Shown: positions 53,770 to 62,017 of the stretch, piece after piece | Layout of the letters: each line of letters opens with the position of its first letter | How positions within the stretch are numbered: position 1 is the stretch's first letter | From: Chryseobacterium pennae | GTDB taxonomy: Bacteria; Bacteroidota; Bacteroidia; Flavobacteriales; Weeksellaceae | Assembly: GCF_003385515.1 (NCBI RefSeq) | Contig: NZ_QNVT01000024.1 | Coordinates: 1 to 64,000 of the forward strand | DNA length: 64,000 nt | Reading direction: 5' to 3' | Program-made: the position numbers and the translations under genes | Notes under the pieces: generated by a model | Told to the model about the DNA's origin: nothing | Database searches by the model: none | The model's input: only the letters and a program-made list of their open reading frames with translations

Positions 53770-54333
53770 ATGATTACAAAACTTAAATATTCATTACTAA
53801 TTCTCATCCTTTCTTTTTTTGGATGCAAGAAAGCAGAAAACTATTCTGAAGTTAGAAGAACTTTGGAACAAGTATTAGTAGATGATCAAAAATTTAGAAC
53901 GCCAGTTTTAGACCTGGCCAAGCAAGCTCCCCTTGATAGAAAGAACTCTAAAATTGTTACTAAAATCATTGATAGTTTAGGGTGGCTCGGTGAAAACAAG
54001 ATCGGACATGACGCAAATTTAGCTTTGTTTTTAGCAATTCAGCATGCTGACAAGTTGGAAACAATGGAAAAATATTTACCTATTATCAAAAAAGCTTCTG
54101 AAAATGGGAATGCCGATAAAAAACAGGTTGCATATTTGATTGATAGAGTTGAGTTGTTAAATAATAGAAAGCAAATTTATGGAACACAACTTTCTTTTAG
54201 AGCCAACGGTAAGGCATTTATTGAAAACCTTCAGGATTCTACCAATGTGAATACCAGAAGGAAATCGATGAACTTAATTTCTTTGGAAGATTACTTGAAA
54301 AAGGTTGATTCTTCAAATAATATACGTAATTGA
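53770..54333 (+). CDS. DUF6624-like lipoprotein of the graspetide cluster
   Basis: A 187-aa lipoprotein (lipobox LSFFGC, Cys at about residue 19). The C-terminal part with LIDRVELLNNRKQIYGTQLS matches the conserved RV...Q.YGTQ pattern of DUF6624 proteins. The function is unknown. It lies between precursor and ATP-grasp genes, so a role in self-protection or peptide handling at the membrane is possible. Confidence 0.68.
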   Translation: MITKLKYSLLILILSFFGCKKAENYSEVRRTLEQVLVDDQKFRTPVLDLAKQAPLDRKNSKIVTKIIDSLGWLGENKIGHDANLALFLAIQHADKLETMEKYLPIIKKASENGNADKKQVAYLIDRVELLNNRKQIYGTQLSFRANGKAFIENLQDSTNVNTRRKSMNLISLEDYLKKVDSSNNIRN

Positions 54334-54345
54334 AAGTAAAATATA

Positions 54346-55311
54346 ATGATAGTAATTTACACGGAAGACAAAGATATTACTACTAACCTTGTTATGGATT
54401 GGCTTTCTTTCTTATATAAAGGAGAAGTAAAAAGAATAAATACCGATTTCTTTCAAATACCAACACAGCGCGAGTTTTTCCTTGATATAGCTGAAAGTAT
54501 AGATGTAAAAGCTATTTGGTACAGAAGACCCGGAAGAAGGCCTTTCCCAATCAGAAAAATTCCCGAAGACTTATTAACTGAAAAATTAGTTAATAAAAAA
54601 TTAGATGTATTATTAATGCATTCAGCTAATAAAGAAATTGAAAATATTAATGCGCACGATCTGGCAAATAAATACAAGGCTGAAAATATCTTGGGAGGTT
54701 CTCTAAGATATGAAGTCAATAAATTTCAGGTTTTAAGAATTGCTAAAAATATAGGAATAGATATTCCTAAATCTATTCTAACAAATAGTAAATCTAAGCT
54801 TATTGATTTTTATAATGACTGTAATGGAGAAGTAATCTCTAAAATGCATGATATGTTGCTTTGTGATATAGAGGAGACGCACTCCACCTATGCAACTTAT
54901 ACGGAAAAAATAGAAATGAGCTTCATAAATAATTTACCTGAGTATTTTTTTATCGCACATTTTCAGGAAAAATTAGAGAAAGAATACGAAATAAGAAGCT
55001 TCTATTTAGATGGAGAAATATTTTCAATGGCAATGTTTTCTCAAAAAAATGAACAAACCAGTGTTGATTTTAGAAGATATAATAGAGATAGCATGAATAG
55101 GCGCGTTACTTATAAACTGCCATCTTCAATAGAAGATAATATTCGTTTGTTAATGCAAAAATTAAATTTAAATTGTGGTTCTTTAGATATCGTAAAAACA
55201 AAGGATAGATATGTCTTTTTAGAAGTTAATCCTGTAGGTCAGTTTGGTTTTCTAACCGGAGCCTGTAATTATCACCTGCACAAAAAAATAGCCGAATACC
55301 TAATACAATAA
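54346..55311 (+). CDS. gwsG: ATP-grasp peptide maturase (GwsG)
   Basis: A 321-aa enzyme of the grasp-with-spasm system, related to the microviridin ligases. Typical features are the N-terminal MIVIYTEDKDITTNLVMDWL, the AIWYRRPGRRPFP segment, and the C-terminal metal/ATP region NCGSLDIVKTKDRYVFLEVN with ExN ligands. It is predicted to form ester or amide cross-links between side chains of the precursor core. It starts 12 bp after the lipoprotein gene. Confidence 0.87.
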   Translation: MIVIYTEDKDITTNLVMDWLSFLYKGEVKRINTDFFQIPTQREFFLDIAESIDVKAIWYRRPGRRPFPIRKIPEDLLTEKLVNKKLDVLLMHSANKEIENINAHDLANKYKAENILGGSLRYEVNKFQVLRIAKNIGIDIPKSILTNSKSKLIDFYNDCNGEVISKMHDMLLCDIEETHSTYATYTEKIEMSFINNLPEYFFIAHFQEKLEKEYEIRSFYLDGEIFSMAMFSQKNEQTSVDFRRYNRDSMNRRVTYKLPSSIEDNIRLLMQKLNLNCGSLDIVKTKDRYVFLEVNPVGQFGFLTGACNYHLHKKIAEYLIQ

Positions 55312-55314
55312 ATC

Positions 55315-55515
55315 ATGGAAAAGCACGAATTTATTTCTCTTTTTAAAGAAGAAAGCTATAAATTACTCCCTATAAATTTTCATTTAATAAGAAATGTTTA
55401 CTACACTAAGGAAGAAGTCAAACGTTTTAATTTACATTACACCGCTCACAGTAACTTTCACCAGACTACTATGTATGACATCTTTCATAATTACAAGCCA
55501 ATAATTATTCTATAA
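55315..55515 (+). CDS. Small protein between gwsG and gwsS
   Basis: A 66-aa protein, His- and Tyr-rich (NLHYTAHSNFHQTTMYDIFH). It lies 3 bp after gwsG, and its stop overlaps the gwsS start by 1 nt, so co-translation is likely. I do not recognise it; it may be an accessory leader-binding protein or a second small substrate. Confidence 0.6.
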   Translation: MEKHEFISLFKEESYKLLPINFHLIRNVYYTKEEVKRFNLHYTAHSNFHQTTMYDIFHNYKPIIIL

Positions 55516-56555
55516 TGAATAGATTTTTTAACTTATATTCAAATTGTATTCCTGTAAAGGGAAGTGAAGAAAGTATTATTGTAGATCTACAAAATACAGA
55601 GCATGTAAATGTGCCTAATCTATTGCTTGAAGTTCTGAAAAAAACACGTACTCATACAGTAAGTGAAATCAAAAATTTTTTTAATAATGATTTGAACGAA
55701 GGTATAGATAACTATTTTAATTATCTGGTAGATATTGATTACGGCTTCTTTTTAGAAAATGTTGAAAGTTTCCCGGAGCTGAATTTAGAGTGGCACTCCC
55801 CATTTAAAGTTAACAGTGCAATCTTAGAAATTAATGAAGATTGCAAATATGACTTCAATGCTGCAATTAAAGAATTAAGCTCCTTAGCCTGTTTCAGTAT
55901 TCAAATAAGAATTAATAATTCGGATGTTGATAATATAATATCAGGCATACTCGATGCAACACGAAAATCAAGAATCAGGAATGTTGAAATTTTCCTTCCT
56001 GAATCGTTATATGATGAGAATTATTTGAAGTATCTTGATGATATAGAAAACAGGATTAAAACATTTGTAATCCATAGTGTTAAGGATGAAGTATTAACTA
56101 AAGATTTGCATGAAAATTCTAAGTATTACATAGACAAAAAATTAATTTTTACATCAAAAGCCATCAACAGCTCAACCGTTGATAATATAAAGAAAGAGAA
56201 TTTTATTATCAACATGGAATTTTTTACCGAAGCTCAACAGTACAATGTTGCTTTAAACAGAAAAGTTTGTATTGATAATGATGGAAACTTTAAGAATTTT
56301 CTGGCGCACAAAAGCACCCATGGTAATTTTAGAAATAAAAGGATTGCCGAATTAATACAAGATAGTGAATTTACAAGAAAGTGGTTTATCAGCAATGACA
56401 ATATAGAAGTCTGCAAAGATTGTCAATTCAGGTATATCTGTTTTAACAATTCAGATATTGAATTTGACGGTTCTTCTTGGAAAAAAATAAACAAATGTCC
56501 TTTTGATCCTTATACGAACGAATGGAAGGCTGAATCAAAACATTCTTGTAAGTAG
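55515..56555 (+). CDS. gwsS: SPASM-domain peptide maturase (GwsS)
   Basis: A 346-aa protein of the grasp-with-spasm type. The body resembles a radical-SAM-like fold, but I see no N-terminal CxxxCxxC cluster. The C-terminus carries the SPASM-type cysteines: VCKDCQFRYICFN and a later NKCPFDPYT. SPASM domains bind auxiliary Fe-S clusters and recognise peptides. It is the last gene of the cluster, followed by hairpins. Confidence 0.83.
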   Translation: MNRFFNLYSNCIPVKGSEESIIVDLQNTEHVNVPNLLLEVLKKTRTHTVSEIKNFFNNDLNEGIDNYFNYLVDIDYGFFLENVESFPELNLEWHSPFKVNSAILEINEDCKYDFNAAIKELSSLACFSIQIRINNSDVDNIISGILDATRKSRIRNVEIFLPESLYDENYLKYLDDIENRIKTFVIHSVKDEVLTKDLHENSKYYIDKKLIFTSKAINSSTVDNIKKENFIINMEFFTEAQQYNVALNRKVCIDNDGNFKNFLAHKSTHGNFRNKRIAELIQDSEFTRKWFISNDNIEVCKDCQFRYICFNNSDIEFDGSSWKKINKCPFDPYTNEWKAESKHSCK

Positions 56556-56570
56556 ACAAAAACCACTGCT

Positions 56571-56645
56571 CGTGCGAGCGTTTCGTTCGTAGCGATAGAA
56601 AAAACATACATTGGACTGCCCCTAAAGGGGTCTGATTTTTTATAC
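56571..56645 (+). terminator. Hairpins ending the graspetide cluster
   Basis: GCTCG/CGAGC at about 56572-56583 forms a small hairpin. GAC..CCCC (around 56614-56622) pairs with GGGGTC (56627-56632), followed by GATTTTTT. The second is a good rho-independent terminator. Its GGACTGCCCC sequence also recalls the ends of some insertion sequences, but no transposase is nearby. Confidence 0.6.
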
Positions 56646-56704
56646 GCATCAAATTGATTGGGATTTTTTAGAAGATTGCCTATAAATATTCTAATTGTAT
56701 AAAG

Positions 56705-57037
56705 CTAGCTCCCTTTATATAAAATATTTTTTTTAAAGTCTAAGATGTGTTCATCTGTTATCTTACAGTATTGTTCACCAAAGTCTATCATTGTGTAACC
56801 CATTGACTCGACAATAAGAACAATTGTTGCCATCGTTGACCTTTTCTTTCCGCTAAAAGCACCATTTACTGTGGCTTTGGTCAGTTCTGAATTAGAGTTT
56901 GCAGCTATTTTATCATAACTATTGACTATGTCCACACTACCATCCGATTTCGCTGAGGAACTCTTATTGTTACTAAGCATTTTACGCAAAGTAATCGCAG
57001 TTTTTATAATTATAATTTTTTCACTTTCTTTAATCAT
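56705..57037 (-). CDS. Small helix-turn-helix-type regulator
   Basis: A protein of 110 aa from ATG 57037 (116 aa from ATG 57055). The C-terminal half (SYDKIAANSNSELTKATVNG and AFSGKKRSTMATIVLIVESMG) looks like an XRE-type HTH with a recognition helix. It is divergent from the susC operon, and a perfect 16-bp inverted repeat lies 6-24 bp upstream of its start. It is a likely regulator of itself and of the divergent promoter at 57103. Confidence 0.55.
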   Translation of the reverse strand: MIKESEKIIIIKTAITLRKMLSNNKSSSAKSDGSVDIVNSYDKIAANSNSELTKATVNGAFSGKKRSTMATIVLIVESMGYTMIDFGEQYCKITDEHILDFKKNILYKGS

Positions 57038-57060
57038 AAATGCAATTAAGCACATAATGA

Positions 57061-57110
57061 AAAATATTTTGGTATAGTTTTGTATACCAAAATATTTTTT
57101 CTTATCTTTG
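57061..57110 (+). promoter_or_regulatory. 16-bp perfect inverted repeat next to a plus-strand promoter
   Basis: AAAATATTTTGGTATA (57061-57076) and TATACCAAAATATTTT (57083-57098) are exact inverted copies with a 6-bp spacer. Directly after them, TATCTTTG (57103-57110) matches TAnnTTTG and would start a plus-strand transcript near 57117. The repeat covers the -33 area, a position for repression or activation by the adjacent HTH protein. Confidence 0.65.
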
Positions 57111-57180
57111 TAAAAGAAGTTACTTAATTGTAATTTTGCGAAACTTCAAAAAATATTAGAAGCTATTCGCTTAGAATCTT

Positions 57181-57320
57181 GTATCAGAAAACTGGCACTT
57201 TTCATTTTACCACAAGACAATAAGCAGATTGCTCACGTTCTAGGCGTGGGCTCTCTTATTCGTGGTAAAGGGTATGCCAGTACCTCTGATACGGTAGGTA
57301 GAGTTCCACGCTGTTTTTTT
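57181..57320 (+). ncRNA. Long structured RNA in the susC leader
   Basis: Five nested perfect or near-perfect stems are visible: 57181-57187/57286-57292 (GTATCAG/CTGATAC), 57192-57197/57275-57280 (CTGGCA/TGCCAG), 57206-57213/57262-57269 (TTTACCAC/GTGGTAAA), 57219-57224/57255-57260 (AATAAG/CTTATT) and 57231-57237/57245-57251 (GCTCACG/CGTGGGC) with a 7-nt loop. A competing pairing, 57244-57249 (GCGTGG) with 57306-57311 (CCACGC), precedes T7 at 57314-57320. It could be a stand-alone small RNA of about 200 nt or an attenuator/riboswitch for the susC operon. The family was not recognised. Confidence 0.6.
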
Positions 57321-57689
57321 CCTATGATGTCCGCCTCTCTACATTTCTCTAAGCTGCTTTTACTATAAAGATTAGATAGGATACAATGGCAGCGCAACCA
57401 TTGGAGCTTTACAGTTCACACTCGAGGTTAATTTCATTCATATTAATTCTTTATGATGTGTTTAGGCTGGAGGTTTTGTAATCTCCCAAAACTTCCTCCT
57501 AGACAATGTTTAAAAACACAATGTAACCATAAAAGACCATCAAATGAAAACAGGTAGCACCTATTATAATGATACTTAGTCATCTTTTTGTTACAGAACG
57601 CTAGGAAATAAAAAAGCCCCTTCCGCAAAAGTTGACCGCTTGGGCAGGAAAGAGCTTAATTGCTTAATTAAATTAAACTTTTCAAATTT
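57321..57689 (+). promoter_or_regulatory. Remaining 5' leader of the susC operon
   Basis: About 370 bp without a supported gene. It contains a further hairpin, GGAGGTTTTG (57469-57478) against CAAAAC (57487-57492) and CCTCC (57495-57499), and a direct repeat ACAATGT near 57504-57524. A minus-strand frame of 61 codons here (57443-57628) has no support. Confidence 0.4.
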
Positions 57690-60545
57690 ATGAAAAAATC
57701 CTATACCAGCATAGGGAGCATTTCATGTGTCCTTATGCTAACGGTAGCAGGCTACTCATTTCAGGCACAGGAGTGGAAAAATTCAGATACGATTTCCGGA
57801 AACAATACCACCGAAGCTACCGTACTCAGGAAAAAGGCTGACACTTTACCTCCTTCATCTGGAAAAGTAAGCAGCATTGAAGAAGTAGTGCTTAATGCAG
57901 GTTATTATAAAGTCAAAGATAAGGAGCGCACTGGAAGCATAGCCAAAGTATCGGCAAAGGATATCGAAAACCAGCCTGTAGCTAATGTACTTTCCGCTGT
58001 ACAGGGCAGAATCTCCGGGGTCAATATCACCCAGAACTCCGGTGTTCCCGGTGGTGGATTTGATATCCAGATCCGAGGTAAGAACAGCCTTAGAAGAGAG
58101 GGAAATGCCCCGATGTATATTGTCGATGGAGTGGTGATCAGCTCGGAAAACCCATCCCGGTATTCCAGCAGCATTATGCCTTACTCTTCTATTAGCCCGT
58201 TAAACAGTATCAATCCCAATGATATTGAAAACATCGAAATACTGAAAGACGCCGATGCTACGGCTATCTACGGTTCCCGGGGAGCGAATGGTGTGGTCCT
58301 TATCACCACCAAAAAAGGAAAGAAGGGAAAGACACAGCTTAGCATTAACACCAGCTATGCTTTAAGCCGTGCCGCTTCCAATATGAAAATGATGAATACG
58401 GAAGAATATATTCGTATGCGTAAACAGGCTTATGCTAACGACGGGATTACCACTTATCCAGCCACCGCCTATGATATCAATGGAAAGTGGGACCAGACAC
58501 GATACACCAACTGGCAAAAAACACTCATCGGCAACACTGCTGAAACTATAAGCACACAATTTTCTGTCAGTGGAGGAAATGAAGGGACTTCTTTTTTAGT
58601 AAGTGGCAGCCACAATGAGCAGACCACCGTGTTTCCTGCTTCTTTCCGTTACAAAACCAACAATATTACTTCCAGCATTTCCTATCAATCCAAAGACCGG
58701 AAATTTACTGCTAACCTTTCCAACCTGATTTCCTTCCAGACCAATAATATGCTCAATCAGGAGATCACCAACAAATCATTATTTCTAAGCCCGAATGCCC
58801 CGGTATTATATACATCTGGCGGCAATATCAACTGGGAAAACAATACGTTTGACAACCCTATTGCCCCGTTTGTAAGCACGTATTCCAATGATAGCAAGCA
58901 GTTCACTTCCAATATCAATATGAGCTATGAAGTATACAAAGGAATATCAGTTAAGCTCAATGGCGGGATTAATTACCGGGCTTTTGAAGAATATTCGTTG
59001 CTACCCCATACCATGTACAATCCATCTTACGGTTTAACCAGCGCTACTTCTTCAGCCTTAAGGAACAGGCGGCAATATTTCTCGTATATTATTGAACCGC
59101 AAATAAACTGGAAACAAGCTTTTGGAGACCATCAGGTTGATGTGCTTGCCGGGGGAACCTTCCAGCAGGATTCCGGCTACCAGTCCCAAAACCAGGGATA
59201 TGGATTTGAAAGTAATGCGCTGATTCACAATATAGGTGCTGCAAAAACCAAAATTATTACTGAAGCAGGTAATGAATATAGGTATGCCGCATTATTCGGG
59301 CGCATCAACTATCAATATAAGCACAGGTATATTCTTAATATTACCGGAAGGAGGGATGGTTCCAGCCGATTCGGACCACAAAAACGGTTTGCTAATTTCG
59401 GAGCTATTGGGGCTGCCTGGTTATTTTCTCATGAAAATTTTCTAAAGGAAAGTAAATGGTTAAGCTTCGGAAAGCTCAGAGGGAGCATTGGGACTACCGG
59501 CAGTGATAAGATTGGCGATTACCAGTATCTGGATACCTATACCATTTCCGGAACGGGCTATGGTGGTGTCACTGCCCTGAATCCTTCGAGATTGTATAAC
59601 CCTCTTTTCAGCTGGGAGAAAACAGTGAAGCTGGAAGCCGCAGTGGAATTAGGCTTTTTGAAAGACTGTATCAACCTTTCGGCAGCATGGTACCGGAACC
59701 GCTCTTCCAACCAGCTGGTAGGGATTCCCCTGCCAGGAACAACAGGCTTCAGTTCTATCCAGGCCAATCTTCCGGCAACGGTAGAAAACAGTGGGTTTGA
59801 ATTTGATCTCAGTGCTTTCCCGATAAAATCTTCTTTTTTCAAATGGAATACCAGCTTTAATATCAGCATTCCGACAAGCAAGCTCGTATCATTTCCCGGG
59901 CTGGAAGGCTCTACTTATTCTAATCAATATGTTTTGGGATATCCCGTTTCTATTGTCAAAGTCTACCAGTATGAAGGGATAGACCCGGCTACCGGGCTCT
60001 ACAGGTTTAAGGATTTTAACGGTGATGGTAAAATCACCTCTCCGGATGATAATCAGGTTATTGAAAAAATAGGTGTCCGGTATTACGGAGGATTACAGAA
60101 CCAGCTTCTGTATAAGAACTGGACATTCTCTTTTTCATTACAGTTTGTTAAACAAAGGAACTGGAATTACCATAACTATATGCCAACTCCCGGAACGATG
60201 AATAACCAGCCTGTAGAGGTGTTGAATGTATGGTCTCCTGATAACCCGGGCGGAGCATATATGCCTTACACTTCAGGAGCCAATACTCAGAAAAACACCC
60301 TGCAAACCTTTTTCAAAAACAGTACGGCGGCCATTGGGGATGCTTCGTATATCCGGCTAAAAAATATTCAGCTAAGCTACAGGCTTAAGCCTGAAAGCGG
60401 GATCGTAAAGGATGCTCTGATTTATTTCCAGGGACAAAATCTGCTGACATGGACCAAATATTTTGGGCTTGACCCCGAATTTGTCCTTAGCGGATTCTTA
60501 CCCCCGCTCAAAACCTATTCTTTTGGAATCCAGCTTAACTTTTAA
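57690..60545 (+). CDS. SusC/RagA-type TonB-dependent outer-membrane transporter
   Basis: A 951-aa outer-membrane transporter with a signal peptide (to about residue 26, SFQAQ). The plug domain shows the SusC hallmarks SIEEVVLNAGY, PVANVLSAVQGRISGVN, MYIVDGVVI, IENIEILKDADATAIYGSRG and GVVLITTKKG. The beta-barrel ends in an aromatic residue (FGIQLNF). The usual N-terminal CarboxypepD_reg-like domain is missing: only about 25 residues separate signal peptide and plug. It is paired with a SusD gene 11 bp downstream. The substrate is unknown; peptides are plausible given the S9 peptidase in the operon. Confidence 0.92.
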   Translation: MKKSYTSIGSISCVLMLTVAGYSFQAQEWKNSDTISGNNTTEATVLRKKADTLPPSSGKVSSIEEVVLNAGYYKVKDKERTGSIAKVSAKDIENQPVANVLSAVQGRISGVNITQNSGVPGGGFDIQIRGKNSLRREGNAPMYIVDGVVISSENPSRYSSSIMPYSSISPLNSINPNDIENIEILKDADATAIYGSRGANGVVLITTKKGKKGKTQLSINTSYALSRAASNMKMMNTEEYIRMRKQAYANDGITTYPATAYDINGKWDQTRYTNWQKTLIGNTAETISTQFSVSGGNEGTSFLVSGSHNEQTTVFPASFRYKTNNITSSISYQSKDRKFTANLSNLISFQTNNMLNQEITNKSLFLSPNAPVLYTSGGNINWENNTFDNPIAPFVSTYSNDSKQFTSNINMSYEVYKGISVKLNGGINYRAFEEYSLLPHTMYNPSYGLTSATSSALRNRRQYFSYIIEPQINWKQAFGDHQVDVLAGGTFQQDSGYQSQNQGYGFESNALIHNIGAAKTKIITEAGNEYRYAALFGRINYQYKHRYILNITGRRDGSSRFGPQKRFANFGAIGAAWLFSHENFLKESKWLSFGKLRGSIGTTGSDKIGDYQYLDTYTISGTGYGGVTALNPSRLYNPLFSWEKTVKLEAAVELGFLKDCINLSAAWYRNRSSNQLVGIPLPGTTGFSSIQANLPATVENSGFEFDLSAFPIKSSFFKWNTSFNISIPTSKLVSFPGLEGSTYSNQYVLGYPVSIVKVYQYEGIDPATGLYRFKDFNGDGKITSPDDNQVIEKIGVRYYGGLQNQLLYKNWTFSFSLQFVKQRNWNYHNYMPTPGTMNNQPVEVLNVWSPDNPGGAYMPYTSGANTQKNTLQTFFKNSTAAIGDASYIRLKNIQLSYRLKPESGIVKDALIYFQGQNLLTWTKYFGLDPEFVLSGFLPPLKTYSFGIQLNF

Positions 60546-60556
60546 AAACTAAGAAA

Positions 60557-62017
60557 ATGAAAAAATATAATATCAATCTCCGTACTATACCTATTGTCCG
60601 ATCTGTTATCAATATTGAGGGTATAGATAGGCTCCTGATACCTTTTTCTGCTATAAAAATACCTTTCATCCTTCTTTTCCTTTTGCTCACAGCAGTTTCG
60701 TGCGAAAAGTTGGTGGAAGCAGATGATCCGGATAGCCAGATCGGGACTGAGCAGGTATTTGAAGACCTGCAAAGTGCCAATGCCGCTTTATCGGGACTAT
60801 ATTCGGGATTATTCACCTCTTCGCTTATTTCCGGTGGGAGTGATGGAACAGGAGCTCTTTTGGGAACCTATACAGATGATCTGGACTGCTACTATGTAAA
60901 TAATAACAGCGGGGCACTGGAACTGTATCAGAACCAGCAGATCCCAACCAACCCCATGATCGAAAAAACATGGAATACAGCATATCAGCAAATTTATGCT
61001 GCCAATTCCATTATAATAGGAGTAAGCAATTCTTTATCGCTGGCAGCAGAAGATAAAAACAGGATTAAAGGGGAAGCCCTTCTGGTACGAAGCCTTATTT
61101 ATTTGTATTTGCAGCAGATCTATCAGGAAATCCCTTATACGGAAACAACTGACTATCAAATCAACAGTCATTTGTCAAAGCTTTCCGGAGAGGCATTATT
61201 ACAAAAATTAGAGGCAGACCTGAATCTTGCCATCAGCCTGCTTTCGGATACCTACCGTAATGCAGAGAGGATTTATCCCAATAAAAAGGTAGCTGAACTG
61301 TTGCTGGCCAAAGTATATCTTCTGGAGCAGAAATGGGTACTGGCAGAGCAGTTAGCCGGAAATATCATCCAAAATCCTCTTTATCAATTAGAACAGGATA
61401 TTACAAAAGTTTTTAAGAAAGGAGGAAAGCATATTCTGTGGCAGCTAAAACCGCTCAACTCCGGGGATTCCACCAAAGAGGCTTCCCTTTATTACTTCTC
61501 AGGGGCAGCTCCCAATGCTTATGCGCTTAGCACAAGCCTGATCAATAGTTTCAGTGGTTCTGACCTGAGAAAGCAGGCATGGATGACTCCTGTTACCGTT
61601 TCTCAGAATACATGGTATCGAGCTGCTAAATACAAAAACCTTTCAGGGAATACTGATGAGTATTCCATTATTTTCAGGCTTGAAGAAGCTTATTTCATCA
61701 TGGCGGAGGCTTTAGCCCGGCAAAACAGGGTAACAGAAGCACTTTCATACCTCAATGCTATCAGGCAAAGAGCCGGAACGGCACCACTTACCGGAACCTG
61801 GTCCAAAGATGCTTTTCTTCAGGAATTACTACTAGAGGTCAGAAGAGAGTTTTTTGCAGAAATGGGACAAAGGTTCATGGCCTTAAAACGGTTTGACCGC
61901 CTTGGTGATTTGGCTACTATAAAGCCTAACTGGAAAAGCTACCATACAGCATGGCCTCTTCCACAAAAAGAGCTGCTGCTGAATGCTAACCTTAACCCAC
62001 AAAACCAAGGATACTGA
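60557..62017 (+). CDS. SusD/RagB-type surface lipoprotein
   Basis: A 486-aa substrate-binding lipoprotein paired with SusC. The hydrophobic stretch ending LLLTAVSCEKL holds the lipobox Cys at about residue 49, preceded by an unusually long basic N-terminus, so a later start is possible. The TPR-like helical body (NIDIAASLLS-type repeats) and the C-terminal SusD signature (FRLEEAYFIMAEALARQNR, YLNAIRQRAG, LLEVRREFFAEMGQRF, ALKRFDRLGD) are clear. It overlaps the peptidase gene by 1 nt. Confidence 0.9.
   Translation: MKKYNINLRTIPIVRSVINIEGIDRLLIPFSAIKIPFILLFLLLTAVSCEKLVEADDPDSQIGTEQVFEDLQSANAALSGLYSGLFTSSLISGGSDGTGALLGTYTDDLDCYYVNNNSGALELYQNQQIPTNPMIEKTWNTAYQQIYAANSIIIGVSNSLSLAAEDKNRIKGEALLVRSLIYLYLQQIYQEIPYTETTDYQINSHLSKLSGEALLQKLEADLNLAISLLSDTYRNAERIYPNKKVAELLLAKVYLLEQKWVLAEQLAGNIIQNPLYQLEQDITKVFKKGGKHILWQLKPLNSGDSTKEASLYYFSGAAPNAYALSTSLINSFSGSDLRKQAWMTPVTVSQNTWYRAAKYKNLSGNTDEYSIIFRLEEAYFIMAEALARQNRVTEALSYLNAIRQRAGTAPLTGTWSKDAFLQELLLEVRREFFAEMGQRFMALKRFDRLGDLATIKPNWKSYHTAWPLPQKELLLNANLNPQNQGY

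Noticed and set aside
56611..56632. Insertion-sequence end (GGACTGCCCC)
   Set aside because: No transposase or second terminal repeat is nearby; the sequence works as a terminator.
57443..57628. 61-codon minus-strand frame in the susC leader
   Set aside because: It lies in a structured leader on the opposite strand, with no promoter or protein-like pattern.
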